A stretch of DNA of 64,000 nucleotides, taken from positions 62,001 through 126,000 of the forward strand of contig JAPOQK010000095.1 of NCBI GenBank assembly GCA_026710795.1, given 5' to 3'. Below the pieces are notes generated by a model. That model saw only the letters and a program-made list of their open reading frames with translations. It did not search any database and was not told the origin of the DNA. The position numbers and the translations under genes were made by a program. This DNA is from Candidatus Poribacteria bacterium. Its GTDB lineage: Bacteria > Poribacteria > WGA-4E > WGA-3G. Positions 53,608-63,256 of the stretch are shown here, in pieces. Numbering within the stretch: position 1 is the stretch's first letter; every line of letters begins with the position of its first letter.

Positions 53608-54270
53608 ATGACCATAACAAAGATAAATACAGTAAACAGAAACATTGTTTTTTCGTTTCCAACATTATCAGAACTCAGGGAACATCCAAAATCTGTAGAA
53701 ATACAGCGTCATCTTACAGAGAAACTTTCTCCAGAACGTTATGAACACGTTATCTCTGTTCAGGAAACCGCAGTAGGATTAGCAAAATGTCACAACGCGG
53801 ATCTTTGGAAAACAAGTTTGGCTGCACTGTTACATGATATAGCAAAATGGATGAGTGATGATGAACTGTACAAGGCAGTATCGCTTTATGGAATAGAACT
53901 TGACCCGATTGAAAAGATAATGCCAGCGTTATTACACGCCATCGTTGGGGTGAAATATGCAATTGATTTATTCGAAATAACTGATTTGGACATCCTTGAA
54001 GCAATCCGATGCCACACAACAGGGAACGCATCAATGGGTTTAACAGCAAAATTAATATATGTCGCAGATTTTGCAGAACCGAACAGGGAATACAAAGAGG
54101 CTGCACAAGTAAGATTATTAGCAGAAACCGACTTAGATCAAGCTGTCCATACAGTTGCTCAATATAAGATTAAATATCTGCTGCAAAATGGTGGTATTAT
54201 TCATCCAAATACTATCAATACATATAACAGTACTTTAGTCAAGACCCGAATAGATAACATTAAAAGTTAA
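53608..54270 (+). CDS. yqeK: HD-domain nucleotidase YqeK
   Basis: The 220-residue product has an HD-type metal site, from YEHVISVQETA through LLHDIAKWM to CHTTGNASMG and YVADFAEPNR, matching YqeK, which hydrolyses Ap4A symmetrically. The first 25 residues are not typical and the true start may be later. Gene order nadD-yqeK-rsfS is widely conserved, which supports the call. Confidence 0.92.
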   Translation: MTITKINTVNRNIVFSFPTLSELREHPKSVEIQRHLTEKLSPERYEHVISVQETAVGLAKCHNADLWKTSLAALLHDIAKWMSDDELYKAVSLYGIELDPIEKIMPALLHAIVGVKYAIDLFEITDLDILEAIRCHTTGNASMGLTAKLIYVADFAEPNREYKEAAQVRLLAETDLDQAVHTVAQYKIKYLLQNGGIIHPNTINTYNSTLVKTRIDNIKS

Positions 54271-54343
54271 TCTTGCTGCAGATGAAAATGAATAATTATA
54301 AGTCCAGGGAATTGATTTATCTAATGATTAGGAGAACTATTTG

Positions 54344-54793
54344 ATGGAAACAAATAACACTTTAGAAATAGTAAAAGATGCTGCATCGGCAGCCGTTAGT
54401 CGTCGTGCACAGGATCCCGTGATTCTTGATCTGCGTGAACTGGATTGTTTTACCGATTATTTTGCGATTTTCAGCGGTATCTCAGATGTACAAGTTGAAG
54501 GTATTTCAGAAGCAATCTTAGAGGAGCTTCAAGAAAAATGGCATCAGCAACCATGGCATCGGGAAGGTGCGAATAAAGCGGATTGGATATTATTGGACTA
54601 TGTTGACTTTGTTATCCACATCTTTTTGAATGAGAGACGTTCTTACTATAATCTGGAACGTTTATGGGCAGAAGCACCGCATATAGATTTACCAGAGATG
54701 GAAGGCATACCAGTGATGGATATACAAGAAGAATATGATGAGGATGAACTGGTGCTTGGACTTGTTCCTGATGATGGAAAAGGACAATCATAA
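54344..54793 (+). CDS. rsfS: Ribosomal silencing factor RsfS
   Basis: The 149-residue product has the family core DLRELDCFTDYFAIFSG, GANKADWILLDYVDFVIHIF and YYNLERLWAEAP. RsfS binds protein L14 of the large ribosomal subunit and blocks subunit joining when nutrients are scarce. The ATG at 54344 follows AGGAG by about 9 nt. An acidic C-terminal tail of about 30 residues exceeds the usual length. It converges on the PP2C gene. Confidence 0.95.
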   Translation: METNNTLEIVKDAASAAVSRRAQDPVILDLRELDCFTDYFAIFSGISDVQVEGISEAILEELQEKWHQQPWHREGANKADWILLDYVDFVIHIFLNERRSYYNLERLWAEAPHIDLPEMEGIPVMDIQEEYDEDELVLGLVPDDGKGQS

Positions 54794-54845
54794 GGTTAGA
54801 CGATTGTTGAATAGGTTGTAAAATAATGTTGGAAAAGCAAAGAAT

Positions 54846-55580
54846 TCAATCAACATTACTGAGGAGGACGGTGACATTATCAGTGCCACCATAAGCAAGT
54901 GCTCTACTGATTAAGTTTTCGCTGGCAGCTTCAAGCGAGGGGGCTGATGAGATGATATTGCGAGTTTCCGTATCATCGGTTATTAGGTCGTGTAAACCAT
55001 CAGTACATGCAAGAACAATATCGCCAGGGGCAAGTGGAAAGATGTCCGTGGCAGGAGTTATCTCTTCCGATAAACCTACAGCTTGGGTAATGATATTTCG
55101 TTTCGCGTGGATACGTCCTTCTTCGGGGGTAATCTCACCCTTCTCAATCATTTTTTGAACTAATGAGTCATCGGTTGTAATCTGAGTAAGAATGTCATTA
55201 TGGAGGACATATAGACGGCTGTCACCAATATGAACATAGGCAAGATAACTCGGTGTGACAAAACCTGCAGTTAGTGTGGTTCCCATCCTTTGATATTGAA
55301 GAGACTCCTGGCCCATGTTATATACCCGCTGATTTGCTTCAATGGCAAGTTTTTGTAATATATTAAGTCTGTTGATTGGTCCTAAATCACTTGCAGGAAT
55401 TGGTGTTTCGGCAACCCATTCCTCAAAGACTTGGAGTGCAATCCGACTTGCTATATCACCACGCGCATGTCCACTCATACCGTCAGCAATCGCAAACAGT
55501 CGGTTTTTTTCATCAAAAAAGTATGAATCTTCGTTTCTATCACGAAGATTACCTATATCTGTTTTGGCTATAAAGTTCAT
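54846..55580 (-). CDS. PP2C-type serine/threonine phosphatase (Stp1-like)
   Basis: The 244-residue product has all main PPM motifs: DRNEDSY, ADGMSGHARGD, HIGDSRLYVL, CTDGLHDLITD and GGTDNVTVLL. The Asp residues bind two manganese ions. Bacterial Stp1 enzymes reverse phosphorylation by Hanks-type kinases; no such kinase is in the window. No membrane segment. The start at 55580 follows GGGGAAGG; the frame from 55610 would overlap the upstream region. Confidence 0.93.
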   Translation of the reverse strand: MNFIAKTDIGNLRDRNEDSYFFDEKNRLFAIADGMSGHARGDIASRIALQVFEEWVAETPIPASDLGPINRLNILQKLAIEANQRVYNMGQESLQYQRMGTTLTAGFVTPSYLAYVHIGDSRLYVLHNDILTQITTDDSLVQKMIEKGEITPEEGRIHAKRNIITQAVGLSEEITPATDIFPLAPGDIVLACTDGLHDLITDDTETRNIISSAPSLEAASENLISRALAYGGTDNVTVLLSNVD

Positions 55581-55666
55581 AGAATGATAGCCTTCCCCTT
55601 TTGTTAACATGTTATAACGTTAACATTGTTGGGTTGTTTCAAAATGTCAATATTTGGTGTATGTAT

Positions 55667-56806
55667 ATGACTTTTAACTTCGGATCTAACTTAAAACTAA
55701 GTAGGCTTTCTTCTCCACCCAAACACCACTTCTTCGGTTATTACGGCATTAATCCGTGGGATAAAACAGGTCAGTATCATCTTGCATTGGAAACAGATTT
55801 TCATGCGAATCGTCCGATGGAATCTGATATTGCTAAAGTTGGATTGGTTGACTGTGATACACACGTATTTATTTCATTAGCTCAAACTTCTGCTTTCAAT
55901 CTTCAGCAAGGAAGTATGATGCACTGGATAGGTGAGGAATTTACATATAATGATTGGGACAATGGAAATCTTGTTTCACGTGCTCTGAATCCAGAAACCA
56001 AACAGATGCGCACCATTCAAGGTGCTATTGCCGCAGTTTCCCCAACGGAACAACTTGCTATAGGACTGAACTATCAACGCATGGCACTCTGCCGAAGCGT
56101 TGTAGGATATGCAAGCTCACTACAACCTACGGAAATAAAGGCACAACCTGATGATGACGGTTTATATCTATTAAATCTTCAAGATGGCACATCAAAACTT
56201 GTTCTATCAATTGCAGATGTTGTCTCAAAAGCAAACGATGAAAGACTTGACGGAGGACGTACTTGGTTTAATCATGTCTTATTCAATACAGATGGAACAC
56301 GAGTTCTGTTTTTTTGTCGTATTAGGATAGATAATGGTTTCCTGTCGTCACTATGGACAGTAAATCCAGATGGGACGGATCTGGAGATGCAGATCCCATT
56401 TGGGTATCGCGTTTCTCACTTTGATTGGAAAACACCTACACAAATATTAGTTTCTTCAGATATATTAAATGAGATGGGTTTTGTTGAATTTACAGACGGA
56501 ATGCGAAATTTTACGCCTATTGGACGCGGTGTGTTGCCAAACGATGGACACGCTTCGTTTTCACCTGACAGACAATGGTTGTTATGCGATACATATCCAA
56601 AAGGTCCTTCTCGATTGGCAGAACTAATGCTATACGATATTGAAGAAAACAGAAAATATATTCTCGGGGAATTTCATCACGATGAGCAGTTTAGTGGGGA
56701 CGTTCGGTGTGATTTACATCCGCGATGGTCATCAGATGGAATGACAATTACATTTGACTCTGTTCATGAAGATTCAAGACAAATATATTGCATTGATCTA
56801 ACCTAA
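55667..56806 (+). CDS. TolB-like propeller protein (oligogalacturonide lyase-like)
   Basis: The 379-residue product has repeated propeller strands with TolB-type turns (ASFSPDRQWLLCDTYP, DLHPRWSSDGMTITFDS, VLFNTDGTRVLFF). The start HHFFGYYGINPWDKTGQYHLALE is typical of a family of cytoplasmic propellers related to oligogalacturonide lyase. Catalytic residues could not be assigned. No ribosome site is clear; ATGs at 55661 and 55667 are both possible. The dipeptidase gene follows after 75 nt. Confidence 0.72.
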   Translation: MTFNFGSNLKLSRLSSPPKHHFFGYYGINPWDKTGQYHLALETDFHANRPMESDIAKVGLVDCDTHVFISLAQTSAFNLQQGSMMHWIGEEFTYNDWDNGNLVSRALNPETKQMRTIQGAIAAVSPTEQLAIGLNYQRMALCRSVVGYASSLQPTEIKAQPDDDGLYLLNLQDGTSKLVLSIADVVSKANDERLDGGRTWFNHVLFNTDGTRVLFFCRIRIDNGFLSSLWTVNPDGTDLEMQIPFGYRVSHFDWKTPTQILVSSDILNEMGFVEFTDGMRNFTPIGRGVLPNDGHASFSPDRQWLLCDTYPKGPSRLAELMLYDIEENRKYILGEFHHDEQFSGDVRCDLHPRWSSDGMTITFDSVHEDSRQIYCIDLT

Positions 56807-56881
56807 TGTAGAAATACAATAGAACCTGAATACTATTATGTCTTGCAATGAAGTATTATTGTAATAAAAAGGAATTAACAA

Positions 56882-57934
56882 ATGTCAGAATCCATTTCAA
56901 TTCATGATTTACATGCACAATCTATCGTAATAGATTCACACAATGATTCCATCGTTGCCCATATACGTCGTGGGAACATAAGTCTGGCAGATGAACATAC
57001 AAAAAATCCAAACTTACATAGTGGAACAATTTCCTACTTACGTGGACGAGTTCCTCCAGAAGAGGATGCTATTGGTATTCAGCTTAATATACCAAAGATG
57101 CGTGAGGGTGGGATAGATGTAGCCTTTTTTGCGGTTGATGTAACACGCGCATGGAAAAATCATCTCTCTTATGCATTAGACGCGTTTGGTTGGTTCAATG
57201 CAGAGGTCGAAGCGAACGCAACGGATATCCGTATTGTTCGAAAAGCAGCTGATATCCGTGCTGCCAAGGTAGAAGGTAAACTTGCAGCTGTTCTTGCAAT
57301 AGAAAATAGTGAAGCTGTCGAACGTAGCTTAAATATACTGAAATCACTTTATCTGCTTGGTGTCCGCTCAATTGGATTAACACATAACCCCAACACATGG
57401 GCATCTACTGGAAATGATGAGGGAGAGACTGGAGGAGGATTAACAAAATTCGGAATTCAGTTGGTTAAAGAGATGAACAAACTCGGTATGCTGGTAGATG
57501 TATCACATATTAGTGAACGCGGATTTTGGGATGTACTGGATATAACAGACGCACCCATCATTGCTTCCCATAGTAACTGCATGACCTTATGCAATCATGC
57601 TCGTAATTTAACCAATGAGCAACTCAAAGCAATCACCGCCAACGGTGGTGTTGTAGGTATTACATTTGTTCCAGGATTTATCACTGAGGACGGTTGGAGA
57701 AAAAGACCACCCTTTGCACAACTGCTCAATCACATTGAATATGCAATTGATGTCGCTGGACTTGATCATGTCGGTATCGGTTCAGATTTTGACGGTGGTG
57801 GAGATCTGCTAAAGGATGCAACTGAATATCCCAAAATCACCGAAGGTTTGAGTGAACGCGGATATACTGATACGGCAATTCAGAAGATATTGGGCGGGAA
57901 TCTATTACGAGTTTTTGAAACCGTATGTGGTTAA
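56882..57934 (+). CDS. Peptidase M19-family membrane dipeptidase
   Basis: The 350-residue product has the zinc residues H20 and D22 in the segment VIDSHND (commonly DGHND), the bridging Glu in AIENSEA, and His in DVSHISERGF and IASHSNC. GIGSDFDGGG near the C-terminus completes the signature. Members cleave dipeptides, including D-amino-acid-containing ones. No signal peptide is visible. It lies after the TolB-like gene and converges on the glycosyltransferase gene 44 nt away. Confidence 0.93.
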   Translation: MSESISIHDLHAQSIVIDSHNDSIVAHIRRGNISLADEHTKNPNLHSGTISYLRGRVPPEEDAIGIQLNIPKMREGGIDVAFFAVDVTRAWKNHLSYALDAFGWFNAEVEANATDIRIVRKAADIRAAKVEGKLAAVLAIENSEAVERSLNILKSLYLLGVRSIGLTHNPNTWASTGNDEGETGGGLTKFGIQLVKEMNKLGMLVDVSHISERGFWDVLDITDAPIIASHSNCMTLCNHARNLTNEQLKAITANGGVVGITFVPGFITEDGWRKRPPFAQLLNHIEYAIDVAGLDHVGIGSDFDGGGDLLKDATEYPKITEGLSERGYTDTAIQKILGGNLLRVFETVCG

Positions 57935-57978
57935 CTGTTGATTATAGATATTCCACAATGGAGTTTAAAGATAATATT

Positions 57979-58989
57979 CTATACGTTGATTCGCTGCCGA
58001 TCAAGAATCCGGCAGATAGAATCCCACACTTCATCAACTGTAATTTGTTTCATACAGATATTATTTTTACATTTTTCAGTAAACTGTTTACATGGACTAC
58101 ACGGCACATCATGACGAATAACTGTGTTTAATTCACCAAGTGGTTTGAAACGGATATGATTACCTGGTCCAAAAAGCGCAACTGTGGGTGTTTTGACTGC
58201 AGCAGCAATATGCATCGGACCAGTGTCATTTGTTAGAAAAAGATCACACTTTTCTATGCAAGCCGCTAACTGACGTATCTGAAGATTACCTGCAAACGGT
58301 ATTGCTGGATGATGCATCAGATTCGCAACAGAACGAACAAGTTCCCCTTCTTTTGGTCCACCGAAAATGATAACTTGGGCATCATACTTTTCTACAAGTT
58401 TATCTCCAATTGAGGCAAAACGATCAGGCATCCACTCCCGCAACTTCCATCCTGCACCTGGGAATAGTCCCACTTTTAATTGCATTTCCGATATTCCAGC
58501 TTCTTCAAATACATAACAAGCATCGGCACGTTCAGATTTGGATAGGAACATCTCTAACTCACGGTTTTCCGCTATGATCCCAGCAGCATGCAGTAGATCA
58601 AAATAGTTTTCCGTTGCGTGTTTGTTCACTTCCTTTGGCACACGAATAGTACAGAGTCTTCCTTTCCCAACACGCTCAGAGGCACCACTGAAATACATTA
58701 GAAGTTCTGTGCGAAACTTACGTTGAAAATCTAACGTAAGCGCAAATTTTCGCTGACGTAAGATACGGATAATACGTAACATCTCTCCCGTATCCTTATC
58801 TCTTGCAGTCCGATTGAATTGAATAATCTCATTCAGGTGGGGGTTCTGTAGGAGAACATCAGCCGATTGCTTAGCAACTAACATCGCAATATAGGCGTGC
58901 GGAAAGTGAGCGCGGACGGCTCGGATTGCTGGTGTCGTTAACACAATATCGCCTAAAGAACTTAGACGAATAAGTAATATCTTATCCAT
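57979..58989 (-). CDS. Glycosyltransferase family 9 (heptosyltransferase-like)
   Basis: The 336-residue product starts with ILLIRLSSLGDIVLTTPAIRAV and contains FGGPKEGELV, FLTNDTGPMHIAAA and TVALFGPGNH, the layout of ADP-heptose:LPS heptosyltransferases (WaaC/WaaF/WaaQ). It transfers a heptose to lipopolysaccharide core at the inner membrane. This supports an outer membrane in the host. A C-terminal Cys cluster (CSPCKQFTEKCKNNIC) may bind a metal. It is a single gene between convergent and codirectional neighbours. Confidence 0.9.
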   Translation of the reverse strand: MDKILLIRLSSLGDIVLTTPAIRAVRAHFPHAYIAMLVAKQSADVLLQNPHLNEIIQFNRTARDKDTGEMLRIIRILRQRKFALTLDFQRKFRTELLMYFSGASERVGKGRLCTIRVPKEVNKHATENYFDLLHAAGIIAENRELEMFLSKSERADACYVFEEAGISEMQLKVGLFPGAGWKLREWMPDRFASIGDKLVEKYDAQVIIFGGPKEGELVRSVANLMHHPAIPFAGNLQIRQLAACIEKCDLFLTNDTGPMHIAAAVKTPTVALFGPGNHIRFKPLGELNTVIRHDVPCSPCKQFTEKCKNNICMKQITVDEVWDSICRILDRQRINV

Positions 58990-59081
58990 AAATCTGTGAA
59001 CTCCTTGTTAACGTGGTTGAATACCGCGAATTCCACAGTCTAAATAGAATAAAACTATTACACTAAATCATCACAAAATTA

Positions 59082-60260
59082 CTATTCATAGGAAAAACTA
59101 ATAACCTGTTTCTCAATCCCCTTAATTGCATCTTCAACAAGTGCTGTGATATCTAAGCCTTTCTCTGCTTTGTCTAACTCTTCATGTGACGCATGGGTCG
59201 CAGGATGCTTAGGAACAAAAAGGGAACAACAGTCTTGATGCGGGAGCGTTGATACATCAAAAGTACCTATCTCTTCTGCCTTTTCAATTATTTCAACCTT
59301 ATCAAAACCGATGAGTGGACGGAGGATCGGTATCTCAGCAATCGCTTCAATTGAACGAAGGTTTGGGAGCGTTTGCGATGCTACTTGTGCAAGACTTTCT
59401 CCTGTCACGAGTGCTTCAGCATCTACAAGTGCAGCAACATGTTGAGCAATTCGTGTCATAAACCTACGATACAACAGGACTCTATACGGTGCTGGTGTTT
59501 TTGTTACAATGTTTTGTTGTAGGTCACCAAATGGAACCAGATAAATAACACTCCTATAGTTTGATTCCGACAAGATTCGGGCTAAGTCTATCACTTTTTC
59601 CAAAGAGGCTTTGTCGGTATATGGATAACTATAAAAGTGAATAAATACCGCTTTCGCACCGCGTTTTACCATTTGCCATGCTGCAACAGGGGAATCAATC
59701 CCACCAGAGAGCATCACCAATACTTTGCCACTAACACCAACAGGTAGTCCTCCTATTCCTTGAAGTTTATCAGTATAGATGTAGGTGTCGTTATGTGAAA
59801 TATTTATCCAAAAACGCAGATCAGGATTGTGCATATCTGCTTGTGCACCGGTCTTTTGGATCAGGTACCCGCCAACCTCCCGACTAATCTCAGGTGAAGT
59901 TAATGGAAATGTCTTATCTGACCGTTTTGTTTCTACTTTAAGTGTCTCAAAAGTTTGTCCTTTTGTCAACTCAAAAGCAGTCTTTTTTATCGCTGATATG
60001 TCCTTGTCGGCACGGACTACAAACTCATAATGTGCGATACCCATGACCTTCCGCAGACGATTCTCAATTTCAGCAATATTCGTTTCTGGTTTAAGATGCA
60101 CAACGATTCTATCATGGAGTCTTTTTACCTCGGCATATTCTGTACCACGTAAGGACAGTCTAATGTTTCTGGCAAGTTTCTTTTCAAAAAATACTCTGTT
60201 TTTTCCCTTAAGTCCTACCTCACCGTAATGTATGACAAAGAATTTTTCTGCATTAGACAT
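59082..60260 (-). CDS. thiI: tRNA 4-thiouridine synthase ThiI
   Basis: The 392-residue product has an N-terminal THUMP region (about 60-165), the PP-loop SGGIDSPVAAWQMVKRG and the conserved PHQDCCSLFVPKHPATHAS segment. It adenylates and thiolates U8 of tRNA and may help make thiazole. The C-terminal rhodanese domain of E. coli ThiI is missing, as in most shorter homologues, so sulfur must come from another carrier. It is 69 nt from the RNase HIII gene. Confidence 0.95.
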   Translation of the reverse strand: MSNAEKFFVIHYGEVGLKGKNRVFFEKKLARNIRLSLRGTEYAEVKRLHDRIVVHLKPETNIAEIENRLRKVMGIAHYEFVVRADKDISAIKKTAFELTKGQTFETLKVETKRSDKTFPLTSPEISREVGGYLIQKTGAQADMHNPDLRFWINISHNDTYIYTDKLQGIGGLPVGVSGKVLVMLSGGIDSPVAAWQMVKRGAKAVFIHFYSYPYTDKASLEKVIDLARILSESNYRSVIYLVPFGDLQQNIVTKTPAPYRVLLYRRFMTRIAQHVAALVDAEALVTGESLAQVASQTLPNLRSIEAIAEIPILRPLIGFDKVEIIEKAEEIGTFDVSTLPHQDCCSLFVPKHPATHASHEELDKAEKGLDITALVEDAIKGIEKQVISFSYE

Positions 60261-60329
60261 TGCTTTTGCACCATTGACTTGTAGATACTATTCTGATTAT
60301 CATTTAATCCCATTTTCTATACGATTGCA

Positions 60330-60983
60330 TTAACCGATGACTTGCTGTGTAGTTCGAAAATGAAGTTTTGCTACATTCCGCAACGATTCTTCACCATTCA
60401 ATTTGACAAATTCTCTTCCAGCATCTATCACCTGGGATGCTCCTCGTGGCAATTGAAACTCATACTTATTTGATAAGGATTCCATTCCAGCCAAGAATCT
60501 ATCCCGTGCAATTATTGAGGCAGCAGCAACAGCAATATCTCTTTCTCCTTTAGTAACCAGTTTTATCTTAATATCCTGTTGTGGGATCAATGATGTTTTG
60601 TCATTATACGGAAACTTATCCACAAGAGCGTGCTTCACCTCAAAACGTTTAGAAAGTGTTTGAATGACACTGATATGCAGATTAGCAAGTATCCTGGATG
60701 AATTCTCACCTCTAATAATGAGGTTGTCATACTCCTTATTATATTCATCTGGCATTTTTTCTTCAATCTGAATATGACCTTCGTAATTAATCCACATCCA
60801 ATCAGCAAGTTTTCTGACAAGTGAATTTGAGATCTTCTTTCCGTCTGTGATACCAATTTCTAATAATTTACAACGACATTCAGGTTCAACATAAACACCA
60901 GCCACGACAAGAGGACCAAAATAGTCACCTTTTCCAGATTCATCTGTACCAATCCATCTTTTCCAATTGTGTATTTCATTCAT
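60330..60983 (-). CDS. rnhC: Ribonuclease HIII-type enzyme, short form
   Basis: The 217-residue product has the RNase HIII signature GTDESGKGDYFGPLVVAGVYV with catalytic Asp14 and Glu15, and further acidic residues in ALVDKFP and the AAASIIARDRFL segment. It cleaves RNA in RNA-DNA hybrids. Typical RNase HIII has about 300 residues with an N-terminal TBP-like substrate domain. That domain is missing here, and the ATG at 60983 leaves only 9 nt to the next gene's stop, so the short form looks genuine. Confidence 0.88.
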   Translation of the reverse strand: MNEIHNWKRWIGTDESGKGDYFGPLVVAGVYVEPECRCKLLEIGITDGKKISNSLVRKLADWMWINYEGHIQIEEKMPDEYNKEYDNLIIRGENSSRILANLHISVIQTLSKRFEVKHALVDKFPYNDKTSLIPQQDIKIKLVTKGERDIAVAAASIIARDRFLAGMESLSNKYEFQLPRGASQVIDAGREFVKLNGEESLRNVAKLHFRTTQQVIG

Positions 60984-60992
60984 ATTTTGTGT

Positions 60993-61574
60993 CTACATCT
61001 TTCCAGAATTGTATAGCGCAGCATACTTTGTAACTTGTTGACCAACTGACTTGACTCGGTTAGTCAATTCCTGGTCATGCAAGTTGCCATTTTCATCAAA
61101 TGCCTCGGACGCCTGCGCAATAGATGCATCAGTTGGAATGACAAAAGCACGTAATGTTGCACTCACCGTCCTCAGCATAGAGATTGCATTACCTGCCCCC
61201 ATCTTACCACCTGAAACGCCGATTAACCCGACTACTTTATTTTCAAATTCCTCAAACCACATCAGATCTAATGCGTTTTTTAGCACTCCACTGAAACTAC
61301 CATGATACTCAGGTGTGCCGAGAAGTATTCCGTGTGCATGTTTTACTTTTTTCTTCAGTTTGAATACATCCGGAGGATATTCAGATTCATCAACAACTTC
61401 GCCATGGAAAATGAGTCTGTATTCTCTCAGATCAATTAATTCTACTTCTGCCCCTACCTCTTCTGCACCAGAGAGTGCAATCCGTAGTGCCGCATGAGTG
61501 GTGCTACCTTGACGTAAGCTGCCACATAGACCTACTACGCGTATCTGATTTTTCACGACCATTTCAGTGTCCAT
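60993..61574 (-). CDS. NADPH-dependent FMN reductase family protein
   Basis: The 193-residue product has a flavodoxin-like fold, with the FMN phosphate loop GSLRQGSTTHAALR and the segment GTPEYHGSFSGVLKNALDLM. Members reduce FMN, quinones, chromate or azo compounds using NAD(P)H. It is only 9 nt before the RNase HIII gene, so they are probably one transcript. No export signal. Confidence 0.92.
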   Translation of the reverse strand: MDTEMVVKNQIRVVGLCGSLRQGSTTHAALRIALSGAEEVGAEVELIDLREYRLIFHGEVVDESEYPPDVFKLKKKVKHAHGILLGTPEYHGSFSGVLKNALDLMWFEEFENKVVGLIGVSGGKMGAGNAISMLRTVSATLRAFVIPTDASIAQASEAFDENGNLHDQELTNRVKSVGQQVTKYAALYNSGKM

Positions 61575-61632
61575 GATTGAGTATCAATTATATTCTTAAC
61601 TTCTTCTACCTATTTATACCTGATGATATTGT

Positions 61633-62970
61633 CTATTCTCTTGTGCCATTTTTCTTTTCTTTTATTGCAAATTGTATTTTTGTCCGCATGTTGACATAAG
61701 CAGGAACGTCCGCTGAAATTGAAAGCGCACGGTTAATTGCATCCAATGCTTCACCGAACTGAGCGTTATGATAATAAGTATATGCAAGTGTATCATAATG
61801 TTTTGGCGTTGGTGACAATTCTACTGCTTTTTTTGCATACTTAATTGCCAAAGTAGTGTTCGTTCCAAGACCTGCATAAAGTCGGGCTAAATTGTTATAA
61901 GCTTCAGCAGATGTTTCATCAACAGTAATTGCCTGCTTGAATGCAGAAATAGCAGAATCAAACTGTTTTAAATTAATTTCAATCACACCTAACTTTAACC
62001 ATGCATGTACATTATCTGGATCTATTTCTGTAACTTTTTGATATACAGATTTTGCTTTCTGTAAATCTCGACCATTAATATATATCAGACCAAGACGGTG
62101 GTATACCGGTGTAAAAGTCGGATGTATTTTGGTAGCAATCTCATATACACGTTGTGCATCTGCGAAGTTGTCATGTCTTTCGTGAAGTTCTCCTAACTTA
62201 ACATATAATATTGGCAATCTTGGATTCTTGTAAATCGTCTCGCGAAACCGATGCACATTATCCGAATAGCTCTTCATCCGTTCAAACTGTACCATCGCTG
62301 CTCTTGAATCTTCATATTTCTTCAGTTTCCTATATACCAGTGCAATACGATAATGTAACATAGGGTCATACGGGTTGTGGCTAATTGCTTTACGGAAATA
62401 CTCCGTAGCCGAAATGTAATCGCGCTGCATTTCGGCTAATCTTCCGAGTCCATAATAAGATTCAATAAAATTCGGGTTTAGGTCGATGCTCTTACGGTAT
62501 TCATATATCGCCTTTTCATATTTGCGTTGAAGTAGAAATAACTCGCCAAGGTGTATATGCGCTTCAGGGGTATCTGGATTAAGAGTTAACGATTCCCTAA
62601 GGTGGGTTTCAGCATGTTTTAACTTTCCTTGTGCCTTAAAGACTATACCTAAATGTAGGTGGGCACTGCAATGTATTTGTGGTGAAGCTTTAAAGGTAAG
62701 GGCATTCTTGTACGCTTCAACCGCATCACTCAACCTGTTTTGCTCCTGCATTACCATACCGATATAACAGTAAATCACACTACTTGGAGCTTGTTTTCTC
62801 ACTGCATCAAAAGCAGACAATGCCTTATCATATTGTTCCAATTGAAAATAGTGTTGTCCTAATGTAAATGTATCCCTAACAACTGTATCGGTTTCACTCC
62901 ACACACAAATCGTTACATGCTGAAAAAATAGGATTAAAAAAAAGGACAAAATTGTGCGATACGGTATCAT
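61633..62970 (-). CDS. Secreted TPR-repeat protein
   Basis: The 445-residue product has a signal peptide (MIPYRTILSFFLILFFQHVTIC, cleavage near VWS-E) and about ten tetratricopeptide repeats. The repeats carry motifs such as AHLHLGIVFKAQGKLKHAETHL, YGLGRLAEMQRDYISATEYF and NNLARLYAGLGT. It would act as a protein-binding scaffold in the periplasm. It is 58 nt upstream of the FMN reductase gene. No partner can be named. Confidence 0.88.
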   Translation of the reverse strand: MIPYRTILSFFLILFFQHVTICVWSETDTVVRDTFTLGQHYFQLEQYDKALSAFDAVRKQAPSSVIYCYIGMVMQEQNRLSDAVEAYKNALTFKASPQIHCSAHLHLGIVFKAQGKLKHAETHLRESLTLNPDTPEAHIHLGELFLLQRKYEKAIYEYRKSIDLNPNFIESYYGLGRLAEMQRDYISATEYFRKAISHNPYDPMLHYRIALVYRKLKKYEDSRAAMVQFERMKSYSDNVHRFRETIYKNPRLPILYVKLGELHERHDNFADAQRVYEIATKIHPTFTPVYHRLGLIYINGRDLQKAKSVYQKVTEIDPDNVHAWLKLGVIEINLKQFDSAISAFKQAITVDETSAEAYNNLARLYAGLGTNTTLAIKYAKKAVELSPTPKHYDTLAYTYYHNAQFGEALDAINRALSISADVPAYVNMRTKIQFAIKEKKNGTRE

Positions 62971-63000
62971 GCTTAGAAACTCGAAGGATGGGTAGGAATG

Positions 63001-63038
63001 TTTTGAGGGGAAAATACGATGCTACTTTCCCCTCAAAA
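63001..63038 (-). terminator. Strong hairpin between the LamG and TPR genes
   Basis: TTTTGAGGGGAAA (63001-63013) is fully complementary to TTTCCCCTCAAAA (63026-63038), a 13-bp stem around 12 nt. No long T-run follows on either strand, so termination may be weak or bidirectional. It lies upstream of the TPR gene. Confidence 0.5.
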
Positions 63039-63087
63039 CTTTTACCTATTAATGTCAAATACTAAACTTTTGGACTACAATTAAATG

Positions 63088-63256
63088 CTAATGTTAACTC
63101 AAGTTGCTACCTATGTAGCACAATCTGTTAGATTGTGTCCGAATAGACGCAAACTAACAGTTTGCGCTACAATATTTCGAGAATAATACCCTTTTTTGAT
63201 TAAAACAGTATCCGCATGTCTAAAAATTTGTAGGTAGCAACTTGGGTTAATGTTAG
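63088..63256. mobile_element. MITE-like element with 25-bp imperfect ends
   Basis: CTAATGTTAACTCAAGTTGC (63088-63107, continuing TACCTAT) is nearly the reverse complement of the right end 63231-63256 (TAGGTAGCAACTTGGGTTAA continuing TGTTAG). The ends enclose 169 bp with internal hairpins of the GCACAATCT and GCGCAAACT type (63116-63172). No transposase is encoded. The right end overlaps the stop codon of the LamG gene (63253-63255). Confidence 0.62.
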
